DNA of 64,000 nucleotides from Pseudeuparius sepicola. Its lineage: Eukaryota; Arthropoda; Insecta; Coleoptera; Anthribidae. Each line of letters opens with the position of its first letter. Within the stretch, counting starts at the first letter, position 1. The notes under the pieces are model-generated. The model saw nothing but the letters and a program-made list of their open reading frames with translations. It did no database searches and was not told the DNA's origin. The translations under genes were made by a program, and so were the position numbers. This document shows, one piece after another, positions 33,697 through 46,264 of this stretch. The stretch spans positions 34,633,278-34,697,277 of the forward strand of contig OY987302.1 of assembly GCA_963920635.1 (NCBI GenBank), in the 5' to 3' direction.

Positions 33697-35017
33697 CAGA
33701 TTCCAGGAATTTGATTTCGACATCAAGTATATTTCGGGACCTAACAATGTTATTGCGGATGCTTTGAGCCGGTATTCCTGTCCTAGGCTGCCGACAATAA
33801 TAAGTAGATCTTTTAAAGTGTTACACTTATCCTTGCCTGAAATGTTTATGAAATCATTAAAAAAAATTGCTGGAGATCAGGGAACTTCCTTCTGATCTTT
33901 CTTTGCAAAGAAAGTTTGTAGTAATTAAGGGACTTTTGTACCTGGTTCATTCTCTCGAGGAAAGGTATAGGTTATGTATACCAAAATCCTATATTCCTGA
34001 GTTTTGTGAAGCCTACCATCAGGCTATAGGGCACTTTGGTGTTTTTAAAACGGTCAAGGTTAAAGCGAGAAGTCTGGTGGACCAGTATGAAGAAAGACAT
34101 TAAGAGAGTTATTCGTAGTTGTGACATTTGTCAGAAAGCGAAGTCGACTGTGTTGCCGAAGCCAGAGTTACACCCAATAGTACCAACTGATAAAAATGAT
34201 CTAGTGGCCCTGGATTTGTATGGTCCTTTGGTGCGGAGTAGAGGAGGAACGACTTATTTATTAGTGGTTTTAAATGTGTTTACCAAATATGTGGCTCTCT
34301 ACCCACTAAAGAAAGCTACAACTAAGGCTATCTCGAATCGCCTAACCCTTGATTATTTCCCGAATCTTGGTAAACCTCGAGGAATACTATCTGACCATGG
34401 CACGCAATTCACAGCAAAACTGTGGCGTCTAACACTGGAGGCTCTCGACGTTAAGGTAGTGTTTTCCTCTGTTCGGCATGCACAGGCCAATAGTTCGGAG
34501 CGAATGATGAGGGAACTGGGGCGACTTTTTCGGACTTACTGTCATGAGAATCATCGTAGATGGGCTTTTGAAGTAAATCGTTTCGGTGAATTCTTGAACA
34601 ATGTCGTGCACGAAGGGACCGGTTTCACTCCTGCAGAACTACATTTAGGGCGGGAAACTGAGAACCTTCTTCCAAAGAGATGCTTACCTAAATCTGCCAA
34701 ATATCCTGCTCCTGAGCAGAGATTGATTTTGGCAAAGGAGTCACTGCTCAGCAAGGCTGCTAGACGAGCCATTAAATATCCTAGTAGGCCGGGAGGGAGA
34801 TTTAGTCCTGCTGAAAACCAACGTGATGTCTTCGGCACTGCGAGCGGAAATTAAAAAAATTTTGTTATTGTTTGAGGGTCCATATAGAATTAAAAAGCCG
34901 ATTAGTTTCTCGACTTATGTACTTACTTATTTGAATGGTGAGAAGGAACGTGGTGCTTTCCATATTAGTCACTTGAAACCTTATCATTTTCCTAGTGATA
35001 ATATGGAGTCCGGTTGA
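33697..35017 (+). pseudogene. Gypsy-A RNase H end and integrase
   Basis: The RNase H C-terminus (FQEFDFDIKYISGPNN, then VIADALSRY) resumes directly after the inserted DNA element. The integrase has an H-x-H zinc half (YHQAIGHFG) and CDICQ. The catalytic core is ALDLYGPLV (Asp), ILSDHGTQF (Asp) and NSSERMMREL (Glu). The C-terminal domain has an LFEGPYRI-type SH3 motif and LKPYHF at 35000. Frame breaks occur near 34060 and 34820. All three catalytic residues remain. Confidence 0.87.
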
Positions 35018-35203
35018 AAGATTTAAGAAAGTTGTGATAATTTTATAAATGTTTTGTTATAATTTTATAGATAGGTTTATCTTCACTCTTCCAATTTTAT
35101 GTTTAGGTAATCTCTGATGTTTACAATTGTTATGTCATTTTACATAGATAAAGGATTTATATATATAGGGTCATTTTACTTCTGAAGAGTGCTGAAAAAC
35201 CTA

Positions 35204-35214
35204 AGGGGGGCAGA
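35204..35214 (+). promoter_or_regulatory. Gypsy-A polypurine tract
   Basis: AAGGGGGGCAG lies immediately before the 3' LTR and is the expected plus-strand primer. No TGG-type primer-binding site is seen after the 5' LTR (TCTTGTCGACC follows), so the minus-strand primer is unknown. Confidence 0.7.
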
Positions 35215-35887
35215 TGAGGCAAACCTTTTAATACCGACCATTATTTATCTTTCTCGTCTTTCTGTATATAATGGTTATCAATTATGACTATTTTGTGCGA
35301 CCAGCACCAGCTTTGGGTGAAAGGTATAAGTTCCAAGTATGAACAGTATTATTAACCAGTGTTCCCTTTAGAGGCCAGTAGCTATGTTTGTCACCTTGCT
35401 GAAAGATGGCGCTGCCACCTCCTTCAGAAATAAATTCAAATTCCAGAAAGCATAACAAACCCAAGTTTGAGTTTTTTATACTTGTTAAATTTGAGGAAAG
35501 GTGAAAAGTAAAACGAGTTACTGTCGTGATTTAGCTGCTTGTAGATACGCATCTGGCAACTCTTTGGCATGAATTTGGTTGAAAACTATATTTTCTGATA
35601 GAATGTACGTTGGAATACCGGTCTAGTGCTAGGTACGAAACTAACAATTATTGTTGATTAATGTTATATAAACTTTATTGCTCATTTTAATTAGGTACTC
35701 TTAAACACTTCTAGATGTTTGTAAATGCTAATGGCTAAATTGCAAGAAGCCATCTTGTCTAAATTTGATAATTCGTCGAACTCAATACTTCGTTGTGGAA
35801 ATAAAAACTCGTCTGCCTCTTCGAGCTTGTATCAGTTCCCGAACCCACGAATTATTTCTGGCGCCCTGAGATTTTGAGACCGTTTCA
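35215..35887 (+). repeat. Gypsy-A 3' LTR
   Basis: Matches 26328-26994. It carries a GGTA insertion near 35694 (ATTAGGTACTC against ATTACTC) and an ATT insertion near 35650. It is followed by the target duplication AAGT and the resumed gag of gypsy-B. Confidence 0.95.
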
Positions 35888-37723
35888 AAGTGGGGGCAAT
35901 GGCCGGGGCAAACGGCGCGGACGGTGAGGTAAGGAGGAAGGTACCTCGAGACTGTTAATGGGAATAGAAACGGTACCAACTTATGACGGGAGAGACAGAG
36001 TAGAGAAATTTCTAGGGATAATAGAAGAGACCGCGTTATTGGCAGGATGGTCTGAGGAACAAAAAGTGGCTATTGTTAGATTAAAATTGAGAGGTAGCGC
36101 CAAGCAATTGATAGAAGCTGAACCAGAGTTGCAAAAGACAACGGATTTTAAAGAAGCAATTTGAACGAAGACACGTACCAGGTACGGCCATAAAAATGTT
36201 CATAGACGCTAGGCAGAGATACGGGGAAAGCTGTCGCCAATTTTTGACTAGGCTTAAGATATTAGGGAACAGGACCGTAACGTTTGTAGATGACCCGGTA
36301 AAGACGCAAGTTCTGCAGGAGAAACTCGAAATGGATATCACGACGCAATTTGTTTTAGGGTTATTAATGCCGATAAAACAGCGGGTTTTGTCGGTAAGAC
36401 CGAAAAATATGGAAGAGGCAATAAAGTACGCAGAAAGAGAAGAATCCATGGAGAGAATTATTAGACCATCTCAAAATAATAAGGAATGCCGAGTGGTAGA
36501 TAAGAATGAAACCGGAAACGCCAGGTCTAGCGGTTACACGAGTATTAGGTGCCATAAATGTAAACAAGGTGGACATTTAGCGAGAGATTGTGGTGGACGT
36601 AGGGTAATACCGCCGTGAATTTGCCAGGAATGTTTTAACTGTCACGTTGTAGGTCACTACGCTCGGGAATGTTTAAAATATCGCCCGGAACGTGACAGAC
36701 CGCAGCCGAATAATAACGATCTTTGCTATCAATGCCGGCGCCCAGGTCATTATGCTAGAAATTGCCCGGGAAATTCTCCGACGTATCGCCGGGTGGTACA
36801 GGGTCATTTAAACGACCAACCAGCCGCTCAAGACCCTCGGGGTACGGCTGGAACACAAGCAACTCGCAATTAGTAAGGAAACCGATCCGCAACTGCTTTA
36901 GAAAAGGAATACATCCTCGGAACGTTGCGGAAATGACAGTGTGTCATAGAAAATGTAGAGCTTTAATAGATTCTGGGGCAGTTGTATCTTTAGTAAAACC
37001 AGAGTTTGCAGAGGGTTTAAAAATTAGGAAAAATTGTGTGGCATTAGTAGATATTCAGGGTAATGATACAGCCAGTTTAAGTGAAGTTCTGTATGAACAA
37101 ATTAATGAATTAAAAAGGGAAGTTAAGATGTTAAAAAGTGAAGTTACGTTGTTAAGAAGTGAAGTTAAGGAGTTAATAACTGAAGTTAAGGAGTTAGGAA
37201 GTGAAGTTAGGAGTTTGGGGAAGGAGTTAACTCGCCTGTCAGAGGCCGCCGCTTATTTTTGGTCTGTACCAGAGGTCAGGAATGTCAGTGTTCAAACGAC
37301 TGGTACTAGTAACGAGCACTGCACAAAAAATAACAACCAGGTAGACCAACAGGTGGAGTTAGAGACATACAGGGGAGCTATAGATCCCCAGAAAGTAGAA
37401 AAAGTAGACGAAAAGGAAGATGAGGAGAAGAAAATAGTAGAGGAAAAAGGAGAAAGAAAGATGATAAAAGGGGATGAGAGAGTTAGACAGGTACAAGCAC
37501 CAGCCCAAGAGTCAGATAACCGTCTTGAGGACAGTCGGCTAAGGCACACTGCCTCCAATTTCCGAAAGGAGAGAGATGAAACATCAGACTCGACAGGAAT
37601 GGAAGTGTACCTTAAAAAGGACTTAGTGATACCCCCGAGAAGTCAAGCAGTATGTATGGCCACGATAAGGAAAGTTGCAAAAATGGAGACGCCATTTGTT
37701 GTCGTAGAACCTAATCAAGATAT

Positions 37724-38281
37724 TGTCAACCAGAGAAAATAAGATCGAGTCCTAACATATTTTTAGACAAATTCGGAAAGTTCATAAACCTCAAAATTAT
37801 TGCTAAATAGCTAAATTGCAAATCCAACTTTTCCGTTAATGGCAAATCGAACCATATCGGGCGATTGCCCCTCGAAGTGCTGACTCGGTTTCCACTAAAG
37901 GTTTAAATACCGGTAGTCCGCATTTCGGGGGATCAGTGATCGACGATTGGTTCCAGGCGCCCCGGTTCGTGCTACACTACTCAACGTACACCTCAACACC
38001 TCAACTCTACTCAACCTTACGGAACGACGATAGAATACTCTTCGGGATAACGACAAGGTACTCTGGTTGACAGCCGGTGACTTCCCCCTGGTCGGCGAGC
38101 GAGATGTTGGACCCACAAGTAACAAGCATTATTCTAATGTAAGTCTGTGCATTTTACTCCCTTCTGGGAAATGATTATATCTCCGTACAAGATTAAATAA
38201 ATATTTTTAGTTTTTTAAATACGTCTCAATTATTGATTCTACTTCTGAAGCTCACCCCCGGTCACGATTCCAGTCGTGACA
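37724..38281 (+). repeat. Element C 5' LTR
   Basis: TGTCAACCAGAGAAAATAAG to CCAGTCGTGACA, nearly identical to 61599-62155. The tips form the inverted pair TGTCA/TGACA. Confidence 0.95.
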
Positions 38282-38283
38282 TA

Positions 38284-38299
38284 TGGTGGAGGCGCGGTT
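38284..38299 (+). promoter_or_regulatory. Element C primer-binding site
   Basis: TGGTGGAGGCGCGGTT begins two bases after the LTR and starts with TGG, as required to pair with a tRNA CCA end. The tRNA species was not identified. Confidence 0.65.
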
Positions 38300-39422
38300 T
38301 CGATGTTTGGTAATTTGCACTAAGTGCCAAGAGTAGTCAACTTTTATTTTATTTTATTTTTTTATTTAACGAAGTTATTGCAAGATTTTAGTTCGTGTAT
38401 ATTTTCGAAAGATTTTTATTTGATTTTTTTTTAGTAGTTTTGATTTTATCACAAATGTACGGAAGGAATCAGATTCCCTTAAGGACACAATATCTTTTTG
38501 CCAATATTGATATTTGTACAGATTAATTTTTAATTTTTAATGATACCCTTCTCTTTAACAAAATAAAATTCTTACATTGATTACGAAATTCCGCTTTAAA
38601 AACAATTACGCTGGTAAAGTTTTGCTTACTAAAGTACTTGCATAAATTTGTCGTCAATTAATTAATTTCACTGGAATGTATAAATATGCAATATCGGCAA
38701 TTTTGATTATTTGGAATCTTTTTTACTATTATTAATGCGGCATGATTAGTTTTTCGCAATCACTTATTTTCTACCGAATGGGTACAAATTTATTTTTCTT
38801 TTTTTAAAATGAGTGACAAAAAAGACAATAAAATAATAACGAGAAGCGAAGCAAAAAAGACTAAACAAGAGCCCCTCGAGAAAGATCCTATTTCCGAATT
38901 CAAACCAACTCACCGCAGTACAGGCGTCGATCCCTTTACACCTCGAAGTTCGTTATCTCGAAGTCCAGGTCCAAACATAGACATTCTTTCCCCAGACATT
39001 CAGCCGAATAAATTTGTTTTCGAAATAGAGACAAAAATAAACAATACCTTGGACAATACATCAATTCTAGAAAATTCTAACAGCACTGCCATCCCTATCC
39101 CAAATGTACTAACTAAAATACAGACGTCCACACAAACCTTAACATACAGTAGGGCAAAGGAAACCCAGACTGAAATACTTACGTTAGACACACCACAACC
39201 CTTACAACTTCCTGACGACCAATACAACGAAAACCAGGGACACAAAATGTCACTAGACGCAACTCTTGCCGAAGCCCTTAACGACGCTAGAAACCCCGCT
39301 ACCCCTAAATACCAACCCCCTCCAAAATTTGACCCAAGCATTGACTCACCTACGACATTCATAAGAAATTACGAAAGAACAGCAATGACTAACGGATGGA
39401 CAAATAACTTCAAAATGATATA

Positions 39423-39835
39423 TGTTACGGGCGACGTGAAGACGAAGACTTTTTAAAAAACTTTTATTTGAGTAACGCGAGTTACAGAGTTTCGGCTTAG
39501 ACTACAAACAAGACTAGAATTAACACTCTTACTTTACTAGGTTCTATTTATACAGATCTGTTATGCTGAGGTGTTGTGGTTCTCATGGGAAAAGAATATA
39601 ATAAACAAAGGGAAGATCAAATTCTGCAATTCTTGCAGTAAGCAAGTTTTAACAATACTCAAAAGGAATATGATATGTTCTAGTAATCATTCTAGAACAA
39701 TATACAATGGAAAATGATATCTTTGTAGTAAGCATCTTGAACAATAGAGAATGAGAACATAATATCCAACAGTAAACAGAATCAAGGGTAAAAACAAGGT
39801 TATGATCAAGGTGATGCTTGAGGTCGGATATAACA
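39423..39835 (-). repeat. Element D 3' LTR
   Basis: Matches 52117-52473 but is longer. It keeps an AAGGAATATGATATGTTCT-type stretch of about 44 bp and a short T/A-rich block that the 5' copy lacks. The polypurine tract AAGGGGGAAAG lies just before it on the minus strand (about 39836-39847). Confidence 0.93.
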
Positions 39836-41107
39836 CTTTCCCCCTTATATTAAAAATTTGTGTTTTTGACATTAAATTAGGCATATGTTTTAGTATTAGA
39901 ATTTAGTTCAATTTCTTATTCTTCGCGAGGTTCGTCCAGTCTATACGAAGGTCTTCTTTTGACAGTAACAAATTTTCTTAAATTTTGAAAAACGCGATTT
40001 TGAGTTCTAGGAGGTTGTGGAGGATCGTCTCCGTTATTAGTAGTAATAATGCGTATTTTAATGTTCCTAGACTTTTTACATTTAAAATAAAAGTACACAA
40101 TAATTAAAAGTATGATTAAAGTAATGGATATAGATATGTCAATATTGGCGTATACTTATTTACAGTTGGTTCGTTACTTCGTTATTAGTTATTCGTCTAA
40201 TTTATGCTTTGCGACATTTAAATCGTCATAATTAAATTTATTTAGTTGTAAAGGTTTTAAGTCAGGAAATTTTAGTTTATTTGGAGTTTCTTTGCAACAT
40301 TCAAATGGTATATTAATTGGGTGAAATTTATAGGTTTGATTAGATTTATTTAAATTTTTCGTTTGAATTTTAGTACTTCCAATATAAGCAATGCATTCGG
40401 ATTTTAACGTTAAAATTGAAGTTTTGTCTAGCATTATAGTCAAAGGATTTTGATTTTTACACTTAATAGTTATAGGAAATATTTCACTTAAAATTATTAA
40501 CCATTGATTATCTTGAATCAATTGTACATTGTAACTTTCAATTGAAATTGTGACTATGTCACAAGTATTAGGTAAATGGGTTTTTACCTCTAATAATTGA
40601 GCTTCACATCTTGAATGTGAGTCAATAGGAGTAGGATATAAATCTTTGCACATTATTAAATCAAATGCAAGTTCTTTACAATTTTTTATATCATAGAGAA
40701 TTACATAGAGAGTTGGGTCATCGCTTTTTGCTACAAATTTAGTATCAGTGGATACCTCATCAACGTCGCCGAGTGTAGACGCATGTAGGCGCCTCTTTGA
40801 AAATACTCAAAAAAAACTGGTAGTTTAAGAGTAAAAATTTTTTTTAAATGTATAGATAGTACAGTGAATAGTGTATTTCTACGAACTGGATAATTTGGTA
40901 CGTGAAGTCTCGTTGTTTATTGCAAAACCGTAGATGTTTCTTTCATATGGAAGTAATATGGCCTAAAATCGCATAAATTCAAATTGCTGTTTTCCGTTTG
41001 TCTTTTTTTAACTGCAAAAAAAGACACATTTCGAGGCTGGCCGGTCAATGTACATAAAATAAAAATACGAGGCCGACTCAGAAAGTTCCAAATAACACGA
41101 TTTTGAA

Positions 41108-41757
41108 ATGAGTGGTTCTGAAAAGGAACTTACAAACAAAGATCTGTACAAACTACTACTGGACTCACAAAATAAACAAACAGAGAAGATAACTGCAGAA
41201 TTAAAAAAAACAATCTAGAGTTACAGAAAAAAATTGAAAGGAATGAGAAAGAAATAAAGTTTCTAAAAAATCAATATCTCATAAGTGAACGTAGAAGAAG
41301 GCGCAACAACGTAATAGTATTTGGCTTAAACCCGTCTTCCCAAGATTTGGTAGAATATACTATCCATAAGTTGCAAACCTTGCTTAAGATAGAAATCGTA
41401 TCAAGTGATATAAATAATATATATCTAATAGGAAAAAAGGGCATTCTAATAGAATTTGTTACCTATTTAAAAAAACAAACCTTATTTAAGCATATATCAA
41501 ATTTAAAAGGTAGCAAAGTTGCTATAGTTAATGACCTTTGTCCACACTATCAAAAAACACAAAGAGTTCTAGTAAAGCATTTAAAAGAAGCAAAGAAAAA
41601 TAATAAGCAAGCCAAACTAAAAGGAAGAAAGTTGGAGATAGAAGGAAAACTATATTCTGCTGAAGAATTGGAAGACAACAATAGTGGAAGTGAGTTCTAT
41701 AATGAAGTTGAAGGCGACTCTGAGGACAAAGATTCGAGTGAAGAAGAAAGAAAGTAA
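41108..41757 (+). pseudogene. LINE ORF1 protein, one frameshift
   Basis: Starts MSGSEKELTNKDLYKLL. An A-run near 41200 shifts the frame. The downstream part has a charged helical segment (KIERNEKEIKFLKNQ), then RRRRNNVIVFGLNPS, which resembles the first strand of an ORF1 RRM-like fold, and an acidic Ser/Glu-rich C-terminus (EGDSEDKDSSEEERK) ending at 41757. It probably binds the LINE RNA. The functional assignment is by position and family. Confidence 0.75.
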
Positions 41758-41959
41758 GAACAGACTATTACAAACAAAAATAAAAGAAAAAGACTAATCA
41801 AAAACACAAGTCCCAGAACCACAAGACAAACTAAACAAAAGTGATTTACATTTTTTGTATAAATAAAAATTCAGGTGAGAGGTATGATGTATATATGTTC
41901 AGTATCGGCATAATTTAAATTTCTTTATATATACCTACTACTAAAAAATAATATACTAA

Positions 41960-44884
41960 ATGGATCCTTACTTACAAGAATTTCAAATAACAGAACATTC
42001 AACTCAAGTAATAAAAAATACTAGTACATTCCTAAAAGTCGAAGAAACAAAACAATCTTTTTCTGTTTTACATTTAAATATTCGAAGTTTAAATAAGAAC
42101 TTTGAAAATGCTTTAATATTTTTAGAAGAATGTAAATACTTGTTCGACATTATTGTCTTTACAGAAACATGGAATATAGGAGATACAAATTTCTTTTCTA
42201 TAGATAACTAATAGGCAATACATAATGAGGGTCAAATAAACAGGAACGATGGGGTCATGTTGTACGTAAAGAGTGTCTACAAAAACTTTTTTAGTATACA
42301 AATTGAAAATATTAATGCAAATAGAGTTATTATAGCTAATATACAAATGGATTTTAGGAAAGTGATTCTAATAGCCCTATATAGACCACCAGAAACTTGT
42401 GCAATTGAATTCAATTTGAAAATAGCTAACTTTTTAGAAAACCATGTAAAGTCGACTAAAGATATTTATTTCTTAGTAGGGGATATAAATATAAACATAA
42501 AATCCCAACAAGAATAGTGCCAGAATTATCTCAATATATTTAGTGAATTTGGTTTCCAGTCTCCAGAATACACGCGAGTGCATAGTGGCTCAAAAACATG
42601 CATCGACCACATTTTTGTTCGAAACCCTAGCAATGACATTACGAGATCGTACGTTTTTCATTATGACATAACGGATCACTATCCAGTGGCTGCATGTATT
42701 GATCTTAAAGTCCCAGTTTCATGTCCATCTCCTGATATCAAAAAGTCCATAAAAAAGTTGGATAATAAAAAAATGGTTGAATTAATAAAATTGGAAACAT
42801 GGAACGAAATTTATGATAGTCAAAACGTTGATTCAATAACAACAACTTTTATCAAAAAAATTAAAAACGTTATAAATAAGGGCACAAAATTTTTTTTATT
42901 AAAAAACTTTACTAAGAAAAGAAAACCATGGATCACTCAAGGTATAATGAAGAGTGTCCAAGTAAAACAGAACCTATATAGAAATTGTATGAATAACCCT
43001 AATAATGAACATCTGAAACAAAATTATAATAAGTATAAACATAAATTTAATAAACTAATAAAAAATTGCAAATATAAATATTACCAACAAAAGATAGAAA
43101 AAAATAAACATTGTAAAAAGACCGTTTGGAAAATAATAAACGAATTTAGTGGTGTCAAGCATAAGGCGTGCAACATTTCAGAGATATTATTCCAAGATCA
43201 GAAAATTATTGATAAAAAATAAATTGCAAATCATTTCAATGAATACTTCACCACCCTAGGAAAAAATATGGCAGATAAACTCTGTACTACAGGAATTATT
43301 GAAATGAGACGAAAATTAAAAAACACAAATTTATTTTTATTCCCAACAGATAGCTTGGAAGTTGAAAGTTGCATTAAAGACCTAAAATTAAATAAATCTC
43401 CAGGTTATGATGAAATTTCTGCGGAAACCCTAAGGGAAATTGCACCATTCATTAAAGATCCTCTATGAGATATAATAAATAACAGTTTTAAATACGGCCA
43501 TTTTCCAAATATTCTTAAGATTGGGTTAATAAAGCCCCTTCTTAAAAAGGGAGATTCGAAACTACTTTGGAACTACCGACCTATTACTTTAATATCAAAT
43601 ATCGCTAAAATTGTTGAAAAAATAATAAAGCGTAGACTAGTAAAATATTTAGACAAAAACAATATACTATCTAATAAACAGTTTGGTTTTAAAGAAGGAA
43701 TTTCGACAGAGGATGCCATGGTTTTCTTAACAAATAATATATACAAAGCTCTAGATCGGGGAATGTCAACTATAGGTGTTTTTCTTGACTTGGCCAAGGC
43801 CTTCGACACTGTTAGTCATGATATTTTGGCTACAGTGTTAGAGGACCTTGGCGTGAGGGGCCTTGCACTAAATCTAATGAAATCATACCTAAGTAATAGA
43901 GTTCAATATGTTACTATAGAGAATCATATTAGTTAGCCACTAACTGTGGAATGTGGCGTCCCGCAGGGTACTGTTTTAGGTCCCATATTATTTTCTTGTT
44001 ACATCAATGGTTTACTAAATCTTGACACAAAAGGTATCATTTCTTCCTTCGCCGATGATACAGTTATACAATACACTGGAAAGAATTGGAAGGACGTTAA
44101 AAACACTGCTGAAACTGACTTACAAAAGATCATATCTTGGTTTGATACTATGAAACTTACTATTAATTTTGAAAAGACCAAGTTCATGCCATTTAGTTGT
44201 GATAAGAGGAAGATTCCGGACTATCGTACATTCGTTGTATCAAAAAGTCCAAGTTGTAATGTTTCTATCAGCTGTACCGATACAATCGCATATTTGGGTG
44301 TAGAATTTGATAGGCACTTGAAGTAGGATAATCACATATCAAAACTTTCAAAAAAATTAAGATCAGTTACCTACAAATTGAAAATGTTAAAAAAGGTTGA
44401 CCTTAAAACCACTTACCACGCATTAGTGGAATCCTTACTCCAGTATGGGATTGCAGCTTGGGGTAGTACTTATAAATCTCATATGCATCGCCTCGAAGTA
44501 CTTCAAAAATCATTCCTAAAAATCTTACTTGGTAAAGACAGAATGTATCCCAGTATTTTATTATTCCAAGAAAGTAAGGTCCTAGATCGAAGACAATTAT
44601 TTTTTCAAAAAATCCTCAACTTACAATTTAAAAATAGAAATAAACTAATACATATATCACATAAATATCCTACCAAACATAAAGAACACAAACAAATTAT
44701 AACCTCAAAAGTTTCCAAACGATTAGCACAATGTTCCCTTGATTATATTGGCCCTCGTGTATACTGCTTATTGCCTAAACAGATAAGATCAATTAACAAT
44801 TTAAACTTGTTTAAACAAAAAACTAAAATATGGCTACAAGAAATTGATAAACAGATACTCAGAAATATATTTAAGATAGTTTAA
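41960..44884 (+). pseudogene. LINE ORF2 (AP-endonuclease + RT) with in-frame stops only
   Basis: One frame runs from MDPYLQEFQITEH to the stop at 44884. Endonuclease blocks: LHLNIRSLNKN, FTETWN, ALYRPPE, FLVGDININI, SKTCIDHIF and ITDHYPV. RT blocks: LNKSPGYDEIS, LIKPLLKKGD, LDLAKAFDTVSH, GVPQGTVLGPILF and catalytic SFADDTVI. The frame is never shifted but is stopped near 42210 (two adjacent stops), 42516, 43221, 43467, 43935 and 44325. Several of these are readily explained by C-to-T or G-to-A changes (for example CAG to TAG before PLTVECG). FADD is intact. Confidence 0.9.
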
Positions 44885-46264
44885 CTTACAATCTATTTAT
44901 TATTCGATAAGTTACTTACCTCACTTAAACTGCATACTTACCTGAACCAAAATATATATCTAATTACCTCCACCTGCATGCACTACTCATCTGCCACATT
45001 TAATGTATAATGCTTAATATCTACTTTAATGACATATTTGTATCCGGCCTGTTGTAGTACTATAAATACTTGGATTTAACCACGCACATATCAACTTGTT
45101 TGATATCAGTGGAATTCCGTTTATTTATGTTCTCAGCGGAATTCATAGAAATTATGGCTAATATTATTATTAAATTAATTAAATTTTATTATTATTATAC
45201 CATAAAATAAAATATTGTAAAAATTTTTGAGATAATAAATATCTACTACTACTACTACTACCATGTGATAAAATCCAGTTTTATTGTCGAAAATTGGAAT
45301 AGGCTAAATTCTATAAAGAGTATACCATTGAGGTTCTACTAAAGGAATGTCTAATATAAAAACAAGCCTATTTTCTGTTTGAAAAACCTTTAGTTCTATA
45401 AAATCAAGATAAGTTGCAACATTTAGAAGTTGAGGAGTTTAGGGCAAATTATTTTTATTTAAAGTCTGAGCGATTATTTGCAAATGATGAACCAAGTCTT
45501 CGGGAGTTATAACTGATGTGTGAATGATATGTAGTTTTGCAAAAGTAATAGAGTTTAGAATGTCATTTAAATTGCTTTCGATAAAGGTATAGGATTCTAG
45601 GAGTCTTTCGGCCATCTCTAAAACTTGTAATTTTGCAGTGTAATAATTAAAATTATCAGAAATATTACAAATGTAATTTTCGATTTGTTTTATGTCATTA
45701 TTAAAAGTAATTTCATCAATTTGTAATTTGTTGATAGAGTCATTAAAATTTTTGATAACTGAAGTAGTTACTAAAATTTGTTTTTCATTAGTTTTTCTAA
45801 TTCGTGTTCGTCTCTGTTAATTTTGTCGATACAATCGTTATAATACTGTCCGTCTGAAGGGTCTAAATTTCCGGTAATAAATTTCCAAACTGACCCTAAA
45901 CCATTAATTAAACCTCTTTTATATCTTCTTACATCAATAGCTAATTCTTCAAATTTGAGCGCAATGTTTTCGGAAAGTTGATTTAGTAAAGTGAGATGTG
46001 ACTTAACTTCGCTTAGAAAGGCGGCCATTCGTACGTCTTTTGGTTGAATTATAAATTGCATATTTTCTAAAATTTTATTATTATTTTCGAATGTTGTTTT
46101 TAGAGATGAAATGTCTTTATATACCAATAAACTCCACTTGTCATTAGAAATTTTGAGTCCGGATTGCTCTTGATAGAACACGCCTATGGTGTTATTAATT
46201 GGTCGCAGTGTATATTGTGCCATAGCGGTAGCGAACAAAGAAAATCTGTAACGAAGTTTCAGAA

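Larger units (their letters stand above)
26328..35887 (+). mobile_element. Gypsy-A: Ty3/gypsy LTR retrotransposon inserted in gypsy-B gag
   Basis: Two near-identical LTRs (667 and 673 bp, TG...CA) are flanked by the 4-bp duplication AAGT (26324-26327 and 35888-35891). The gene order gag, protease, RT, RNase H, integrase defines Ty3/gypsy. A DNA element of about 3.77 kb (29926-33696) interrupts RNase H. Without that insert the element would be about 5.8 kb. Confidence 0.95.
26311..37723 (+). pseudogene. Gypsy-B gag and protease, interrupted by gypsy-A
   Basis: The start codon is at 26311 (MPNEQ, then cut by gypsy-A). The gag resumes at 35892 and, after a frame change, reads IETVPTYDGRDRVEKF, a capsid-like segment (to 36164, then 36196-36618). 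Three CCHC-type zinc knuckles follow (CHKCKQGGHLARDC, CFNCHVVGHYAREC, CYQCRRPGHYARNC), the last two after a stop at 36618. The protease has RALIDSGAVVSL (Asp-Ser-Gly). It is followed by an unusual heptad-rich segment (37085-37240, e.g. LKSEVTLLRSEVKELITEV), an acidic linker and then the fused upstream part of pol. The frame is cut at 37723 by element C. At least three frame breaks make it non-functional. Confidence 0.85.
40782..45266 (+). mobile_element. LINE (ORF1 + ORF2) inserted in env of element D, with CATGT flanks
   Basis: The body is 40787-45261. It has ORF1 with a coiled coil and an ORF2 with AP-endonuclease and RT, and the 3' end is a (TAC)n run. CATGT at 40782-40786 and 45262-45266 is a plausible short target duplication, and the env frame resumes on both sides. 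It appears nearly full length. The structure fits the jockey/CR1 group. The clade is not resolved. Confidence 0.88.

Noticed and set aside
37895..38125. Minus-strand open frame repeated at 61769-61999, apparently a conserved small protein
   Set aside because: The conservation comes from the two LTRs of element C being near identical. It is not a gene.
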